From: a virus
Length of the DNA stretch: 31,856 nucleotides
Direction: 5' to 3' (one strand)
Virus record (IMG/VR): IMGVR_UViG_3300030109_000701
Coordinates: 1-31,856 of that record
The position numbers and the translations under genes were made by a program. A model generated the notes under the pieces. It was not told the DNA's origin and searched no databases. It worked only from the letters and a program-made list of their open reading frames with translations. Of this stretch, positions 7,225 through 15,089 are shown piece by piece (position 1 is the first letter of the stretch; every line of letters begins with the position of its first letter).

Positions 7225-8263
7225 TACAAGTACGCTTTGACTTCCATTTTCCGCTTTCTCCCCTAGTGTTTTTACACTGTTTCATAAATTCACTTTTATA
7301 TTGTTTAGCGTCTGGTCTTTTAGAAGGGTTTTCTTTCCAATATTTACTGGCTTCTTTACCTATCTTTCCATACGCTGGACAGGGAGTGCCCGCCATTTCC
7401 ATTGCTTGAAAAACACGGGAGTCTTGGCAAAGGATACCTACTGAAGCAACTTTCATCCCAGTATCATATAAATATTTAGACAACTTTAATCTTTCACAAT
7501 TCTCATCTCTTACAGTTCTACCTGTTGAAATACCAAATACTTGCCCTTGAAAGGCTCCAGATCTACCAACAGTACACAAGTCCTGACTATAACTCATGAT
7601 TGAAGGAGCTATAGCAGAAGCTGGTGGGGCTTCGGTTTTAATATTTTGGTTAATAGTTTGCTCTGATTTACTTTCATTTATATTTCTATTTGTGTTGTCA
7701 GACGTAGTATTACTTTCATTAATGTTAGTGTTTTTATTATCAGTAGTTACGTTTGACTCAGATGTGGATTGGTTAATATTCGTATTGTTGTTTGTATTGT
7801 TATTCGTGTTTGTATTATTAGACGTACTTGTAGAAGTATTAGTGTTGTTTGTTGTGGTTGTATTAGTGACGTTTTGATCCACACTTGAATTAACTGTACT
7901 TGTAGAAGTATTTACATTCGTGTTGGTACTGTTATTAGTATTAGTAGCCGTACTCGTATTTACGTTCGTGTTCGTATTATTGTTCGTGTTCGTATTGGTA
8001 TTTGTATTGGTATTTGTATTGGTATTTGTATTGGTATTTGTATTGGTACTGGTATTTGTATTAGTGTTTGTATTGGTATTTGTATTGGTATTAGTGTTCG
8101 TATTGGTATTTGTGTTGGTATTGTTCGTAGTTGTAGTGTTAGTTGTTTCTAAACTATTCTGCTCACAATACTGCTCCCCAGCTGTACAGTCACCTGTTTG
8201 GTCTCCATAAGTTGTACTAAGGAATAGAACTCCTAAAGCCATTAGTAATAGTTTTTTGTGCAT
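7202..8263 (-). CDS. Exported Thr-Asn-repeat protein with a conserved C-terminal domain
   Basis: I chose the ATG at 8263 (353 aa) because GGAG lies seven bases upstream and it gives a clean signal peptide, MHKKLLLMALGVLFLSTTYG; a TTG five codons earlier lacks this. Residues about 40-205 are almost only Thr, Asn and Ser, built from (TN)n repeats, and look disordered and surface-exposed. The C-terminal ~135 residues form a compact domain starting near SIMSYSQDLC, with conserved-looking NCERLKLSK, ILCQDSRVFQAMEMAGTPCP and five or more cysteines. I recall this domain from other marine phages, without a known role. It is translationally linked to the NIDO-like protein (23-base overlap), so the two probably act together at the cell envelope. 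Confidence 0.78.
   Translation of the reverse strand: MHKKLLLMALGVLFLSTTYGDQTGDCTAGEQYCEQNSLETTNTTTTNNTNTNTNTNTNTNTNTNTNTNTNTSTNTNTNTNTNTNTNTNTNTNTNNNTNTNVNTSTATNTNNSTNTNVNTSTSTVNSSVDQNVTNTTTTNNTNTSTSTSNNTNTNNNTNNNTNINQSTSESNVTTDNKNTNINESNTTSDNTNRNINESKSEQTINQNIKTEAPPASAIAPSIMSYSQDLCTVGRSGAFQGQVFGISTGRTVRDENCERLKLSKYLYDTGMKVASVGILCQDSRVFQAMEMAGTPCPAYGKIGKEASKYWKENPSKRPDAKQYKSEFMKQCKNTRGESGKWKSKRTCNEEFNNY
7963..8125. repeat. 12-bp minisatellite encoding (Thr-Asn)n
   Basis: On the plus strand GTATTGGTATTT is repeated perfectly four times at 7992-8039 and flanked on both sides by close variants (GTATTAGTGTTT, GTGTTCGTATTG and others). Each unit adds two Thr-Asn pairs in frame, so gain or loss of units changes protein length without a frameshift. 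Recombination or slippage at this site would make the exported protein length-variable. The repeat lies wholly within the coding region. Confidence 0.85.
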
Positions 8264-8302
8264 TGGCTGTCTCCGCAATAGCCGTTTTATTTTTTATAAA
8301 AT

Positions 8303-8316
8303 CAATCTATAGATTG
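8303..8316. promoter_or_regulatory. 14-bp perfect palindrome upstream of the Thr-Asn-repeat gene
   Basis: CAATCTATAGATTG is its own reverse complement and lies 40 bases upstream of the ATG at 8263, in the 87-base gap after the 92-aa gene. It could be an operator for a dimeric regulator or a short hairpin in the transcript. An AT-rich run (TATAAAAAATAAAA on the minus strand) follows. No clear -35/-10 pair was found. Confidence 0.35.
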
Positions 8317-8365
8317 TAATATTTCTTGGGCTTTAGGTATAGAGAAAGAAACTATTTTTACTAAT

Positions 8366-8644
8366 TTAATGTCTTTTAATAGAGGGCAAAGGAATAATTT
8401 CGCCAAATTGAGTAGTATAGGCTTCTGTAGTGTCCAATAAAAAAGCTAAAAAATTAACTAATACTCTTTTGTCCATATCATTTTGAACAGCAATATTAGA
8501 AACTAAAATAGTTAAAGCCGTAGTTACTTCCCAAGGTGTTAGTTCTTCGGTAACTTCTTCTAAAATAGGATAAATTTCACTTACTAAATTAGCTATTGCA
8601 GACTCTACTTCACTTTGTTTTAGATAATCATCAAAAGAAGACAT
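8366..8644 (-). CDS. Hypothetical helical protein, 92 aa
   Basis: The protein begins MSSFDDYLKQSEVESAIANL and is acidic and rich in residues that favour helices, with no signal peptide, membrane segment, cysteine pair or enzyme motif that I can see. The hydrophobic patch TALTILVSNIAV at about 41-52 is amphipathic rather than a membrane helix. The gene begins 14 bases after the stop of the SNF2 helicase and is probably its operon partner. I do not recognise the family. Confidence 0.65.
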   Translation of the reverse strand: MSSFDDYLKQSEVESAIANLVSEIYPILEEVTEELTPWEVTTALTILVSNIAVQNDMDKRVLVNFLAFLLDTTEAYTTQFGEIIPLPSIKRH

Positions 8645-8658
8645 ATTTTAATTATACA

Positions 8659-10107
8659 TCATTCAAACCAACTGCGAACCTCTCCTAGAACTTCGTTACT
8701 AATCTTAACTTTGTTTAATAAATTCTTTAGTATCTGTTCATCTACTGTGCCTTCTGAAACCAAATCAATATATGTGCAACTGTGTTCCTGACCAATTCTG
8801 TGAATACGATCTTCAGCTTGTACTCTTAATTCCAAATCATAGGAGTTAGAATAAAAGATCATTGTACTTGCTTCAGTTAAAGTAATACCTCTGCCACCTG
8901 TCTGTGGGTTAGACACAAAATATCTAAGTTCGTTCTCCGGGTCTTGAAACTTTTCAATAATATTATGACGTTCGTCTTGAGGTGTCTTACCGTAATAAGA
9001 AGCTACAGCACCTTCTCCATATTTATTGGCTATGGCTTTTTCTAATTCTTGTATGTCGGTTTGGAATACTGCAAAGATTACAACTTTTCCAGATGTCTCT
9101 TCTAGTAGATCCAATACAGTTTGTATTCTGTTGTTCTTTAAAACAATAGTTTCCCCTTCTTCATTACGCAGACTACCAGCTACCACTTGTTGTAACCGCA
9201 TTAGTTGAGTAAGCATATTCATTGTGGAAAAAAGTTCGTCATTAAGGATCATTAAGGCTTCTCGCTTCATGGTTCCGTATGCTCGTTTTTGTTCATCGGT
9301 TAATTCAACGTGTCTTCTAACATATACTTTCTCCGGGAGATCTAAACATTCATCTTTAATTTTCCTAATAGAAAAATCTTTGATTGATTCTTGGAGCTCT
9401 TCTAGTTTTTGAAACCCAACTATCTGCTGGAAAGCATGGCTACCCATTTGTCTTCTTTGTGTTATGGCGTATCTTGCTTGAAAAGCATAAAAACTACTGA
9501 AGCCTAAAAGATTCGGAGAAAGAAAATAACATTGTGAATATAAATCAAGAGGTGCTTTGGTGATAGGAAACCCAGTTAAGATTCTTCTGTAGTCAGCTAG
9601 TGGAGCCAACTTAATCAGATGCTTTGTTCGTTTAGCTTTTGGATTCTTAATAGTGGTTGATTCATCTACGGCCATCATTACGTCATGTGTAACTAAAAAC
9701 TCCTCAACAAATTTACATGCTTTGACTGTAGCAAAAGCTTCAACGTTAACTAGAAAAATATTTAAGGTCCCTTCACTTGGTTCAGTTACCATTTTCTTAT
9801 ATTCATATAACCATTTTTGAGTGTGGTTGGGTTGCCACACCAAAACATTTCTTTGTATACGTTCTGGCAGATGCTTATTAATTTCATTAACATCCCAATT
9901 TCGTAAATTACCTTTCGGCGAAACAATTAACAGTCCTGATATTTTACCTTCCTCGAATAATATACCTGCGTTGTCTAAAAGTATTTTAGATTTGCCGAGT
10001 CCCATTTCCAAAAATAGTGCAAATAGGTTACGATATGCACTTGACTGAAGAGTTTCTAACTGATGCTTGTATGGTTCGCTCTTAAATTTGTAGTCGTTTA
10101 ATTTCAT
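8659..10107 (-). CDS. SNF2-type DEAD/DEAH-box superfamily 2 helicase/translocase
   Basis: This 482-aa protein is a compact SNF2 ATPase. Motif I is LEMGLGKSK (GLGKS at 36-40), motif Ia VSPKGNLRNW near 62-71, motif II AVDEST with DEST at 148-151, motif III TGFPITKAPLDLYSQ near 178-192, and the C-terminal lobe carries GGRGITLTEAS near 404-414 and RIHRIGQ at 434-440, the motif VI arginine fingers. Such proteins move on duplex DNA and remodel forks or strip bound proteins. In phages they occur in replication modules. It is the first gene leftward of the divergent promoter region. No nuclease or other domain is fused to it. Confidence 0.92.
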   Translation of the reverse strand: MKLNDYKFKSEPYKHQLETLQSSAYRNLFALFLEMGLGKSKILLDNAGILFEEGKISGLLIVSPKGNLRNWDVNEINKHLPERIQRNVLVWQPNHTQKWLYEYKKMVTEPSEGTLNIFLVNVEAFATVKACKFVEEFLVTHDVMMAVDESTTIKNPKAKRTKHLIKLAPLADYRRILTGFPITKAPLDLYSQCYFLSPNLLGFSSFYAFQARYAITQRRQMGSHAFQQIVGFQKLEELQESIKDFSIRKIKDECLDLPEKVYVRRHVELTDEQKRAYGTMKREALMILNDELFSTMNMLTQLMRLQQVVAGSLRNEEGETIVLKNNRIQTVLDLLEETSGKVVIFAVFQTDIQELEKAIANKYGEGAVASYYGKTPQDERHNIIEKFQDPENELRYFVSNPQTGGRGITLTEASTMIFYSNSYDLELRVQAEDRIHRIGQEHSCTYIDLVSEGTVDEQILKNLLNKVKISNEVLGEVRSWFE

Positions 10108-10156
10108 AAGTTCTGTCCTTTATTCTTCGTTATATATTCAAACACATCTTTAAGTG

Positions 10157-10184
10157 TTGCAATTCATTATATAGATGATATGAT
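10157..10184 (+). promoter_or_regulatory. Rightward sigma-70-like promoter for the replication operon
   Basis: TTGCAA (10157-10162) and TATGAT (10179-10184) are 16 bases apart. Transcription would start near 10191, only some 14 bases before the first ATG at 10205, so the first mRNA may be nearly leaderless. It overlaps the leftward promoter, so the two probably cannot be occupied at once. Confidence 0.5.
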
Positions 10185-10194
10185 GCTCATGCAA
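10166..10194 (-). promoter_or_regulatory. Leftward sigma-70-like promoter for the helicase-to-methylase operon
   Basis: On the minus strand TTGCAT (10194-10189) and a consensus TATAAT (10171-10166) are 17 bases apart, the ideal spacing. The start would be near 10159, about 50 bases before the helicase ATG at 10107. GTTGCA at 10156-10161 and TGCAAC at 10190-10195 form an inverted repeat that frames both promoters symmetrically. Confidence 0.6.
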
Positions 10195-10204
10195 CTTTGA
10201 GTTG

Positions 10205-10534
10205 ATGATGAAAGAAAGAAAAGAAAACGGACGAATAACTAGACTACAAATCGAAGTCTTTTACGATAATTCCTCAGAAGAATTTTTCATCGATATTACC
10301 GATCCCACCAATCGTATCACTCCCTACACTATAGGAGCCTTTGCTACTTTAGATGAGGCATTAAGATATACCTACACAACACTGGACCAACCAATTGGCA
10401 TTGTTGAAGTAGTTGGATTGTCGACTGGTAATATTACATTTACTTTAGAGCCGTTAAAATCTTCTCCATGGCCCAAAGTTGCTAAGAAAGATAACGTAGT
10501 AGATATAAGGAGTAAAAATGGAAAAGATAAATGA
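10205..10534 (+). CDS. Hypothetical protein, first gene of the replication operon
   Basis: About 109 aa, beginning MMKERKENGRITRLQIEVFY. Two ATGs in tandem (10205, 10208) follow a TTG, and none has a good ribosome binding site. The body reads as alternating beta strands and a helix (EVFYDNSSEEFFIDITD, then GAFATLDEALRYTYTT), perhaps a small alpha/beta domain. No catalytic motif is visible. Its last 17 bases overlap the next gene, which has its own strong AGGAG site. Its place at the head of an early operon fits a host-takeover or regulatory role, but this is not shown by the sequence. Confidence 0.7.
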   Translation: MMKERKENGRITRLQIEVFYDNSSEEFFIDITDPTNRITPYTIGAFATLDEALRYTYTTLDQPIGIVEVVGLSTGNITFTLEPLKSSPWPKVAKKDNVVDIRSKNGKDK

Positions 10535-11090
10535 ACTATTTGAAGAGAGTACAACAAAAGCTGTTGAAGAAATCTCTGATGATTCTATTGGAGACCTTAG
10601 TGCACTCTGCCAAAAATTACTTAGAGTTCAGGCAGATATTGGAAATGCAGAAGAAAGATTAAAAAGAAAGAAAGAACAGGAAAGGGAACTTTCTGAACAA
10701 CTTATACCAGACAAGTTAGCACAACTTGGCGTAACAGACATTAAACTAAATGACGGATCTCGCATTTCTGCGGATCCTTTTTACAGTGCTCGTATTTCTG
10801 CTGACAATGCAGAAGCAGCTCACGCATGGCTACGAGAACAAGGACATGGAGACATCATAAAAAACACAATGACACTTTCGTTTGGTCAAGGTGAAGATGA
10901 TCTCGCAAAAGAATTGGTTGTATCGTTAACTAAACAAGGGTTTATACCCGAGGAAAAGGAAGCGGTTCACCCAAGCACTCTGAGGGCATTTGTTAAAGAA
11001 CAAATAGAATCAGGGAATCAATCGTTTGACCAAGATATACAGAAGAGATTCTCTGTGTATCAAGGCAAGCGCACAAAAATAAATCGTTGA
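10518..11090 (+). CDS. Conserved phage protein of the replication region, unknown function
   Basis: This 190-aa protein starts after AGGAGTAAAA. Residues about 25-70 are a charged coiled coil (LLRVQADIGNAEERLKRKKE). The rest is a small alpha/beta domain with DIKLNDGSRISADPFYSARI, then AHAWLREQGHGDIIKN, and a C-terminal VHPSTLRAFVKEQIESG segment. I recall this GHGDIIKN / HPxTLxAFVxEQ pattern in proteins encoded beside phage replication genes, with no agreed function. It is followed at 22 bases by the 262-aa protein and the two probably act together. Confidence 0.75.
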   Translation: MEKINELFEESTTKAVEEISDDSIGDLSALCQKLLRVQADIGNAEERLKRKKEQERELSEQLIPDKLAQLGVTDIKLNDGSRISADPFYSARISADNAEAAHAWLREQGHGDIIKNTMTLSFGQGEDDLAKELVVSLTKQGFIPEEKEAVHPSTLRAFVKEQIESGNQSFDQDIQKRFSVYQGKRTKINR

Positions 11091-11112
11091 ACGAAGAAAG
11101 AAGGAGTAAAAA

Positions 11113-11901
11113 ATGGCAACGAAGAAAAATGGTAACGGGACATCCTTAACGTCCCTTTTTGAAAGCATCGAAGAAAAAGGTTTCGGAGATGTGGGTGCGG
11201 AAGACCTCAAGACTCCGCGTGTCAGTATAGTCCAGGCAATGTCTCCGCAAAGACAAAAAACCAGTTCGGACTATGTTGCAGACGCAGAGGAAGGAGACAT
11301 CTTCTTTTCAGGTAACAATTCTTGTATAAATGGCGACGAAGGTTTGCTATTTCTACCTGTCTACTACAACAAAACTCTAGTTGAGTGGCGTTTGAGGGAG
11401 AAAGGTGGTGGACTTGTTACCGTGCATTCCGCAGATTCAGACCTGTTGAACCGATGCACACGCGACGGTCAAGGTAGGTTAGTAACGCCAGGAGGGGACA
11501 CCCAACTGACTACGACTGCCAACCATTATGGCTACGCGCTGGTTGATGATTCACCTCAAAGGTGTGTTATTAACATGACAGGATCTCAACTTAAACACTC
11601 GCGTTCTTGGAACACTTTGATCCAAGGTACTAAGCTGCAAGGTGCTAAGGGGTTATATACTCCTCCTGCATACTCGCACTGGTATAGTTTAAAAACGCAA
11701 GTGGAGTCCAATGATCGTGGATCGTGGTATAGCTACAGCATTACCCAAGAAAGGATCTTGGCGGAGAAAGAAGTTGACCTTTTTAAAGAGGCAGAAGATT
11801 TCTCTAAGTTTTGTTCCTCTGGAGGCATGGACCAATTACCCGGTCAAAAGTCTTCAGCAATAGAGGATAAGTCTGAGTCCAACAAAGATTGGGAAGACTA
11901 A
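11113..11901 (+). CDS. Conserved phage replication-region protein, possibly ssDNA-binding
   Basis: This 262-aa protein follows AAGGAGTAAAAA. Its N-terminus is basic and polar (MATKKNGNGTSL), the middle (about 35-205) reads as a beta-rich domain with TPRVSIVQAMSPQ, LFLPVYYNKTLVEWR and SHWYSLKTQV, and the tail is acidic (ESNKDWED). A beta-barrel core with an acidic tail is the layout of phage single-stranded DNA-binding proteins, and an SSB is otherwise missing from this replication set. That match is by architecture and position only; I see no diagnostic OB-fold motif. A strong hairpin follows the stop. Confidence 0.7.
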   Translation: MATKKNGNGTSLTSLFESIEEKGFGDVGAEDLKTPRVSIVQAMSPQRQKTSSDYVADAEEGDIFFSGNNSCINGDEGLLFLPVYYNKTLVEWRLREKGGGLVTVHSADSDLLNRCTRDGQGRLVTPGGDTQLTTTANHYGYALVDDSPQRCVINMTGSQLKHSRSWNTLIQGTKLQGAKGLYTPPAYSHWYSLKTQVESNDRGSWYSYSITQERILAEKEVDLFKEAEDFSKFCSSGGMDQLPGQKSSAIEDKSESNKDWED

Positions 11902-11908
11902 TCACTTT

Positions 11909-11952
11909 AGGCCTCGATATTTTATTTACTTGAAATATCGAGGCCTTCTCTT
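11909..11952 (+). terminator. Strong hairpin between the early accessory genes and the primase
   Basis: GGCCTCGATATTT (11910-11922) pairs perfectly with AAATATCGAGGCC (11933-11945) around a 10-base loop; A11909 and T11946 extend the stem. TTCTCTTT follows, a fair U tract, so this should terminate at least part of rightward transcription. The stem ends only 16 bases before the primase ATG, so it may also act as an attenuator or as an RNase-processing site that sets primase level. No new promoter is visible downstream. Confidence 0.82.
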
Positions 11953-11961
11953 TGAGATTGT

Positions 11962-13554
11962 ATGGAAGAAATCGCAAAAAAATTCAAGGAAGTATTTTCT
12001 GGTTTAGATAGAGCGCACGGCATTTATGAAATAACCGGGCAGAAGAATACTGCTAAAGGAGTCAAGAAAGACGGTCGAGGACGGACCCTACAGGAGCCTT
12101 TGACTCTAGATTTGTGGGAAAGTCACCTGAAAGGTAATACATCTATTGGTGTAATTCCGCTTACAGATGATGAAACTTGTAAGTGGGGGTGTATTGATGT
12201 GGATGAATATCCAATTGATACAAAAGGTTTAATCCAAAAGATTGAGGAGATGCAATTACCATTACTGCCTTGTATGACTAAATCAGGAGGAGTTCATTTA
12301 TTTTTATTTACTAAGCAACCTATTCCAGCTTTTAAATTTCAGAGCAAGCTAGAAGAAATAGCAGCAGCCATGGGGAGAACGGGAGATGAAATATTTCCTA
12401 AACAATATGAGTGGTCTAAACAATTACCAAAGGAAAGGCAGACAGGTAATTGGTTAAACATGCCTTACTTTGCTGGGGAAGATACTACCAGATACGCATT
12501 AAAATCAGACGGGGAAGCAGCAGACATAGATGAGTTTTTTGAGCTCGTAGAAAACATTTCAATTACCGAAGCACAATTGGATAAATTTATCCCGGTTAAG
12601 AAAAGCAGAAAGAAACAAGTTACTAAAGAAGGAACAATGTGGGATGAGGCTCCTCCTTGTTTAGTTCACATGAAGTTAAATGGAATCCCAGAAGGAATGC
12701 GTAATAATGCTTTACTAAATTACGGCGTGTTCTTACGCAAAGTCTACCCAGAAGGAGAGGAATGGAAAGACCAACTACAAGAAATAAATAAAACCGTATG
12801 CAGCAAACCTCTTTCACATAGCGAATTAAATACAATCATCCAAAGCCTAGAAAAATCAGAATATAGATACCAATGCAGTAAGCAACCTTTAGTGGATTTC
12901 TGCCAAAGCGGTATTTGTGTAACACGTAGGCACGGCATAGATGCTTCAGAAAGGGATCCAAATTTTGGTGGTTTAAGAAAATACTTAACTGATCCACCTT
13001 TATGGCATTTAGATGTAGACGGAAGAACAATAGTTTTAGACACTAAACAGTTGCACAACTTTTCTATGTATCAGCAAAGATGTATGGAAGTTTTAAACAT
13101 CTGCCCTCCTGACGTGAAGAAATCAGATTGGGTAGCTAAGTTAAACAACTTATTACAAGACGTACAAGAGGTTGAAGTCCCAGCAGATATGACCAAGCAG
13201 GGCTTACTTCAAGCGGCTATATATGAGTTCTGTAGATTATCAGAATCTTCTTCAAGATTATCTATAGCCTCGAACGGAGTATTTAGATTTGAAGAAGAGG
13301 GAGAAAAGCAGTGGTGGTTTACAGGGAGAGATGTGGTCATCTTTATACAAGAGTTTAAAAAGATGCGTCACATTAAAGAAGCAGAAGTATTTACCGAGTT
13401 AAAACAAATGGGAGCTACCAACATAGCTAAGTACATAGACAGAACCGTAGGGAATAAAAAGATTTGGATACTAGATATATATGAAGTAGATGAAAGTTCA
13501 ATAGACGCTACAGATTTTAAAGCAGTTAAAGACGCATTGCCATGGGAAGAATAA
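11962..13554 (+). CDS. Archaeo-eukaryotic-type primase (TOTE-like AEP primase)
   Basis: This 530-aa protein should make primers for phage DNA synthesis. The N-terminal ~200 residues carry the AEP catalytic pattern: WGCIDVDEYP with Asp79 and Asp81 as metal ligands, then KSGGVHLFLF with His112, resembling primases of the TOTE conflict-system type. A helical middle follows (GIPEGMRNNALLNYGVFLRK, like PriCT regions), then a cysteine cluster CSKQPLVDFCQSGIC with TRRHGI at about 310-335, as in primases that hold a metal or iron-sulphur site. The C-terminal third looks like a winged-helix DNA-binding part. There is no helicase domain. The ribosome binding site is weak and a hairpin lies just upstream. 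The gene overlaps the next by 13 bases. Confidence 0.85.
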   Translation: MEEIAKKFKEVFSGLDRAHGIYEITGQKNTAKGVKKDGRGRTLQEPLTLDLWESHLKGNTSIGVIPLTDDETCKWGCIDVDEYPIDTKGLIQKIEEMQLPLLPCMTKSGGVHLFLFTKQPIPAFKFQSKLEEIAAAMGRTGDEIFPKQYEWSKQLPKERQTGNWLNMPYFAGEDTTRYALKSDGEAADIDEFFELVENISITEAQLDKFIPVKKSRKKQVTKEGTMWDEAPPCLVHMKLNGIPEGMRNNALLNYGVFLRKVYPEGEEWKDQLQEINKTVCSKPLSHSELNTIIQSLEKSEYRYQCSKQPLVDFCQSGICVTRRHGIDASERDPNFGGLRKYLTDPPLWHLDVDGRTIVLDTKQLHNFSMYQQRCMEVLNICPPDVKKSDWVAKLNNLLQDVQEVEVPADMTKQGLLQAAIYEFCRLSESSSRLSIASNGVFRFEEEGEKQWWFTGRDVVIFIQEFKKMRHIKEAEVFTELKQMGATNIAKYIDRTVGNKKIWILDIYEVDESSIDATDFKAVKDALPWEE

Positions 13555-15089
13555 CAAAATACTTTGGTCCACCGGGGACAGGTAAAACCACTACCTTAAT
13601 GAATATCATTGAGAAGTATCTTGATGAAGGTACTCCCCCTGAAAAGATTGCGTTCATTTCTTTTTCTGTTAAAGCTGCTGAGGAAGGAAAGAACAGAGCA
13701 CATTTAAGATTCGGATTGGGGTTTGATGAGATGCCTTACTTCTGTACGAGTCATGCTTTTTGCAAACGGATCATGGGAATATCACAAGTAATGACTGGCA
13801 GAGACATCTTTGATTTCTTAGAAGAGTATGAATTTAATTTAACTAAGAAGTACGGATCTACTTCTAGAGGCGTTAGGTCCGTAGTCCAAGATCCTTATTT
13901 CGATATTATTGAACGTTCAAAAGCTAACTGTCGTTCACTTAAAGATGAACGATTGTCTTTGGAGAAAGAACAAAGAAGAGGAGTGGTGACTCACATGTTG
14001 GAACCGATAGCTGAAGCTTGGGAGAGTTTTAGGTTATCTAGAGTCCCCCCAGTCTATTCGTTCGCGGACATGATTAATAAGTTCTTGGACGACGGTACAC
14101 CTCCTGAATTAGACGTGTTGATTGTGGATGAAGCACAAGATTTGGCAGAATTGAATTGGAGATTGGTGGATAAGTTAGCTTTAAACGCAAAGAAAACTTT
14201 TATTGCCGGGGACGATGACCAAGCTATTTATGAATGGAATGGAGCAAGGCCACAACGTTTTGTTAAGTATGAAGGTACAAGTATTATTCTAGACCAGTCC
14301 TATCGCATTCCGTCAAAGGTACACCCAATAGCTGAGCGTATATCAAAACGTATAGTACAGCGTGAGCCAAAAAGTTATAAACCTAGAGAAGAAAAAGGCA
14401 CAGTTAATAAAGTGAGTTCAGTAGAACTACTCCCATTAGAAGAAGGAGATTGGTTAGTTCTAGCTTCTTGTGACTATATGTTAACGGATGCTTCTAAGGG
14501 ATATAACGTTAGAAAGTATTTAATAGATAATGGTTACCCTTTTACCCACAATCATTACAGATATATTCCTCGTAAAATGATTACAGCCATTAAGATCTGG
14601 GAAAGATTAAATAACGAAGAAGAAATAACTCTAGCTGAATTAGATGATCTATATACTTATTTAGGTAAGACAGGTGTTAAGAGAGGATTTATTACACAAG
14701 TTTCTCAGGCTCCGAACCAAGGGCAGTCGTTATCACTGCAACAGATCATAGACAACTATGGGCTTAAACCTGAGTGTTTAGGTCAGGAATGGAAAACGGT
14801 TTTTGAAAAAACAATAGACGTAGAAAGAAGAAGTTTTATCGAGAAAGCACTAAAGAATGACGAAGATCTATATGGAGAACCACGCATTGTCATTTCCACA
14901 ATTCACCAGGCAAAAGGTGGGGAAGCGAAGAACGTAGCTGTGTATTTGGATTTATCTAAATCACAGAAGCGAACTTCTATTTTACAACCAGACGGGCTAC
15001 ACAGGCAGTTCTATGTTGCGGTTACACGCACAATAGATAATCTATATTTAATTCAAGCCCAAGATGATTACTACAGGTACGTTATATGA
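13542..15089 (+). CDS. Superfamily 1 (UvrD/Dda-like) DNA helicase
   Basis: This 515-aa helicase has motif I FGPPGTGKTTT at about 8-18, motif Ia FCTSHAFC near 67-74, motif II IVDEAQD ending at 200, motif III AGDDDQAIYEWNGA at 222-235, motif IV DQSYRIP shortly after, motif V STIHQAKGGEAKNV and motif VI QFYVAVTRTIDNLYLI near the end. All SF1A motifs are intact. Its size and near N-terminal Walker site resemble T4 Dda-type helicases rather than full UvrD. With no DnaB-type helicase in view, it is the best candidate for unwinding the fork together with PolA. It overlaps the primase by 13 bases and ends in an ATGA overlap with polA. Confidence 0.92.
   Translation: MGRITKYFGPPGTGKTTTLMNIIEKYLDEGTPPEKIAFISFSVKAAEEGKNRAHLRFGLGFDEMPYFCTSHAFCKRIMGISQVMTGRDIFDFLEEYEFNLTKKYGSTSRGVRSVVQDPYFDIIERSKANCRSLKDERLSLEKEQRRGVVTHMLEPIAEAWESFRLSRVPPVYSFADMINKFLDDGTPPELDVLIVDEAQDLAELNWRLVDKLALNAKKTFIAGDDDQAIYEWNGARPQRFVKYEGTSIILDQSYRIPSKVHPIAERISKRIVQREPKSYKPREEKGTVNKVSSVELLPLEEGDWLVLASCDYMLTDASKGYNVRKYLIDNGYPFTHNHYRYIPRKMITAIKIWERLNNEEEITLAELDDLYTYLGKTGVKRGFITQVSQAPNQGQSLSLQQIIDNYGLKPECLGQEWKTVFEKTIDVERRSFIEKALKNDEDLYGEPRIVISTIHQAKGGEAKNVAVYLDLSKSQKRTSILQPDGLHRQFYVAVTRTIDNLYLIQAQDDYYRYVI

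Noticed and set aside
7963-8125. CRISPR-like array
   Set aside because: Repeat units are 12 bp, contiguous and in frame with no unique spacers; it is a coding minisatellite.
7920-8210. Plus-strand frame of Val/Leu/Phe repeats that looks like a membrane protein
   Set aside because: It is the reverse reading of the 12-bp repeat that codes for Thr-Asn; it lacks a ribosome binding site and lies opposite a well supported gene.
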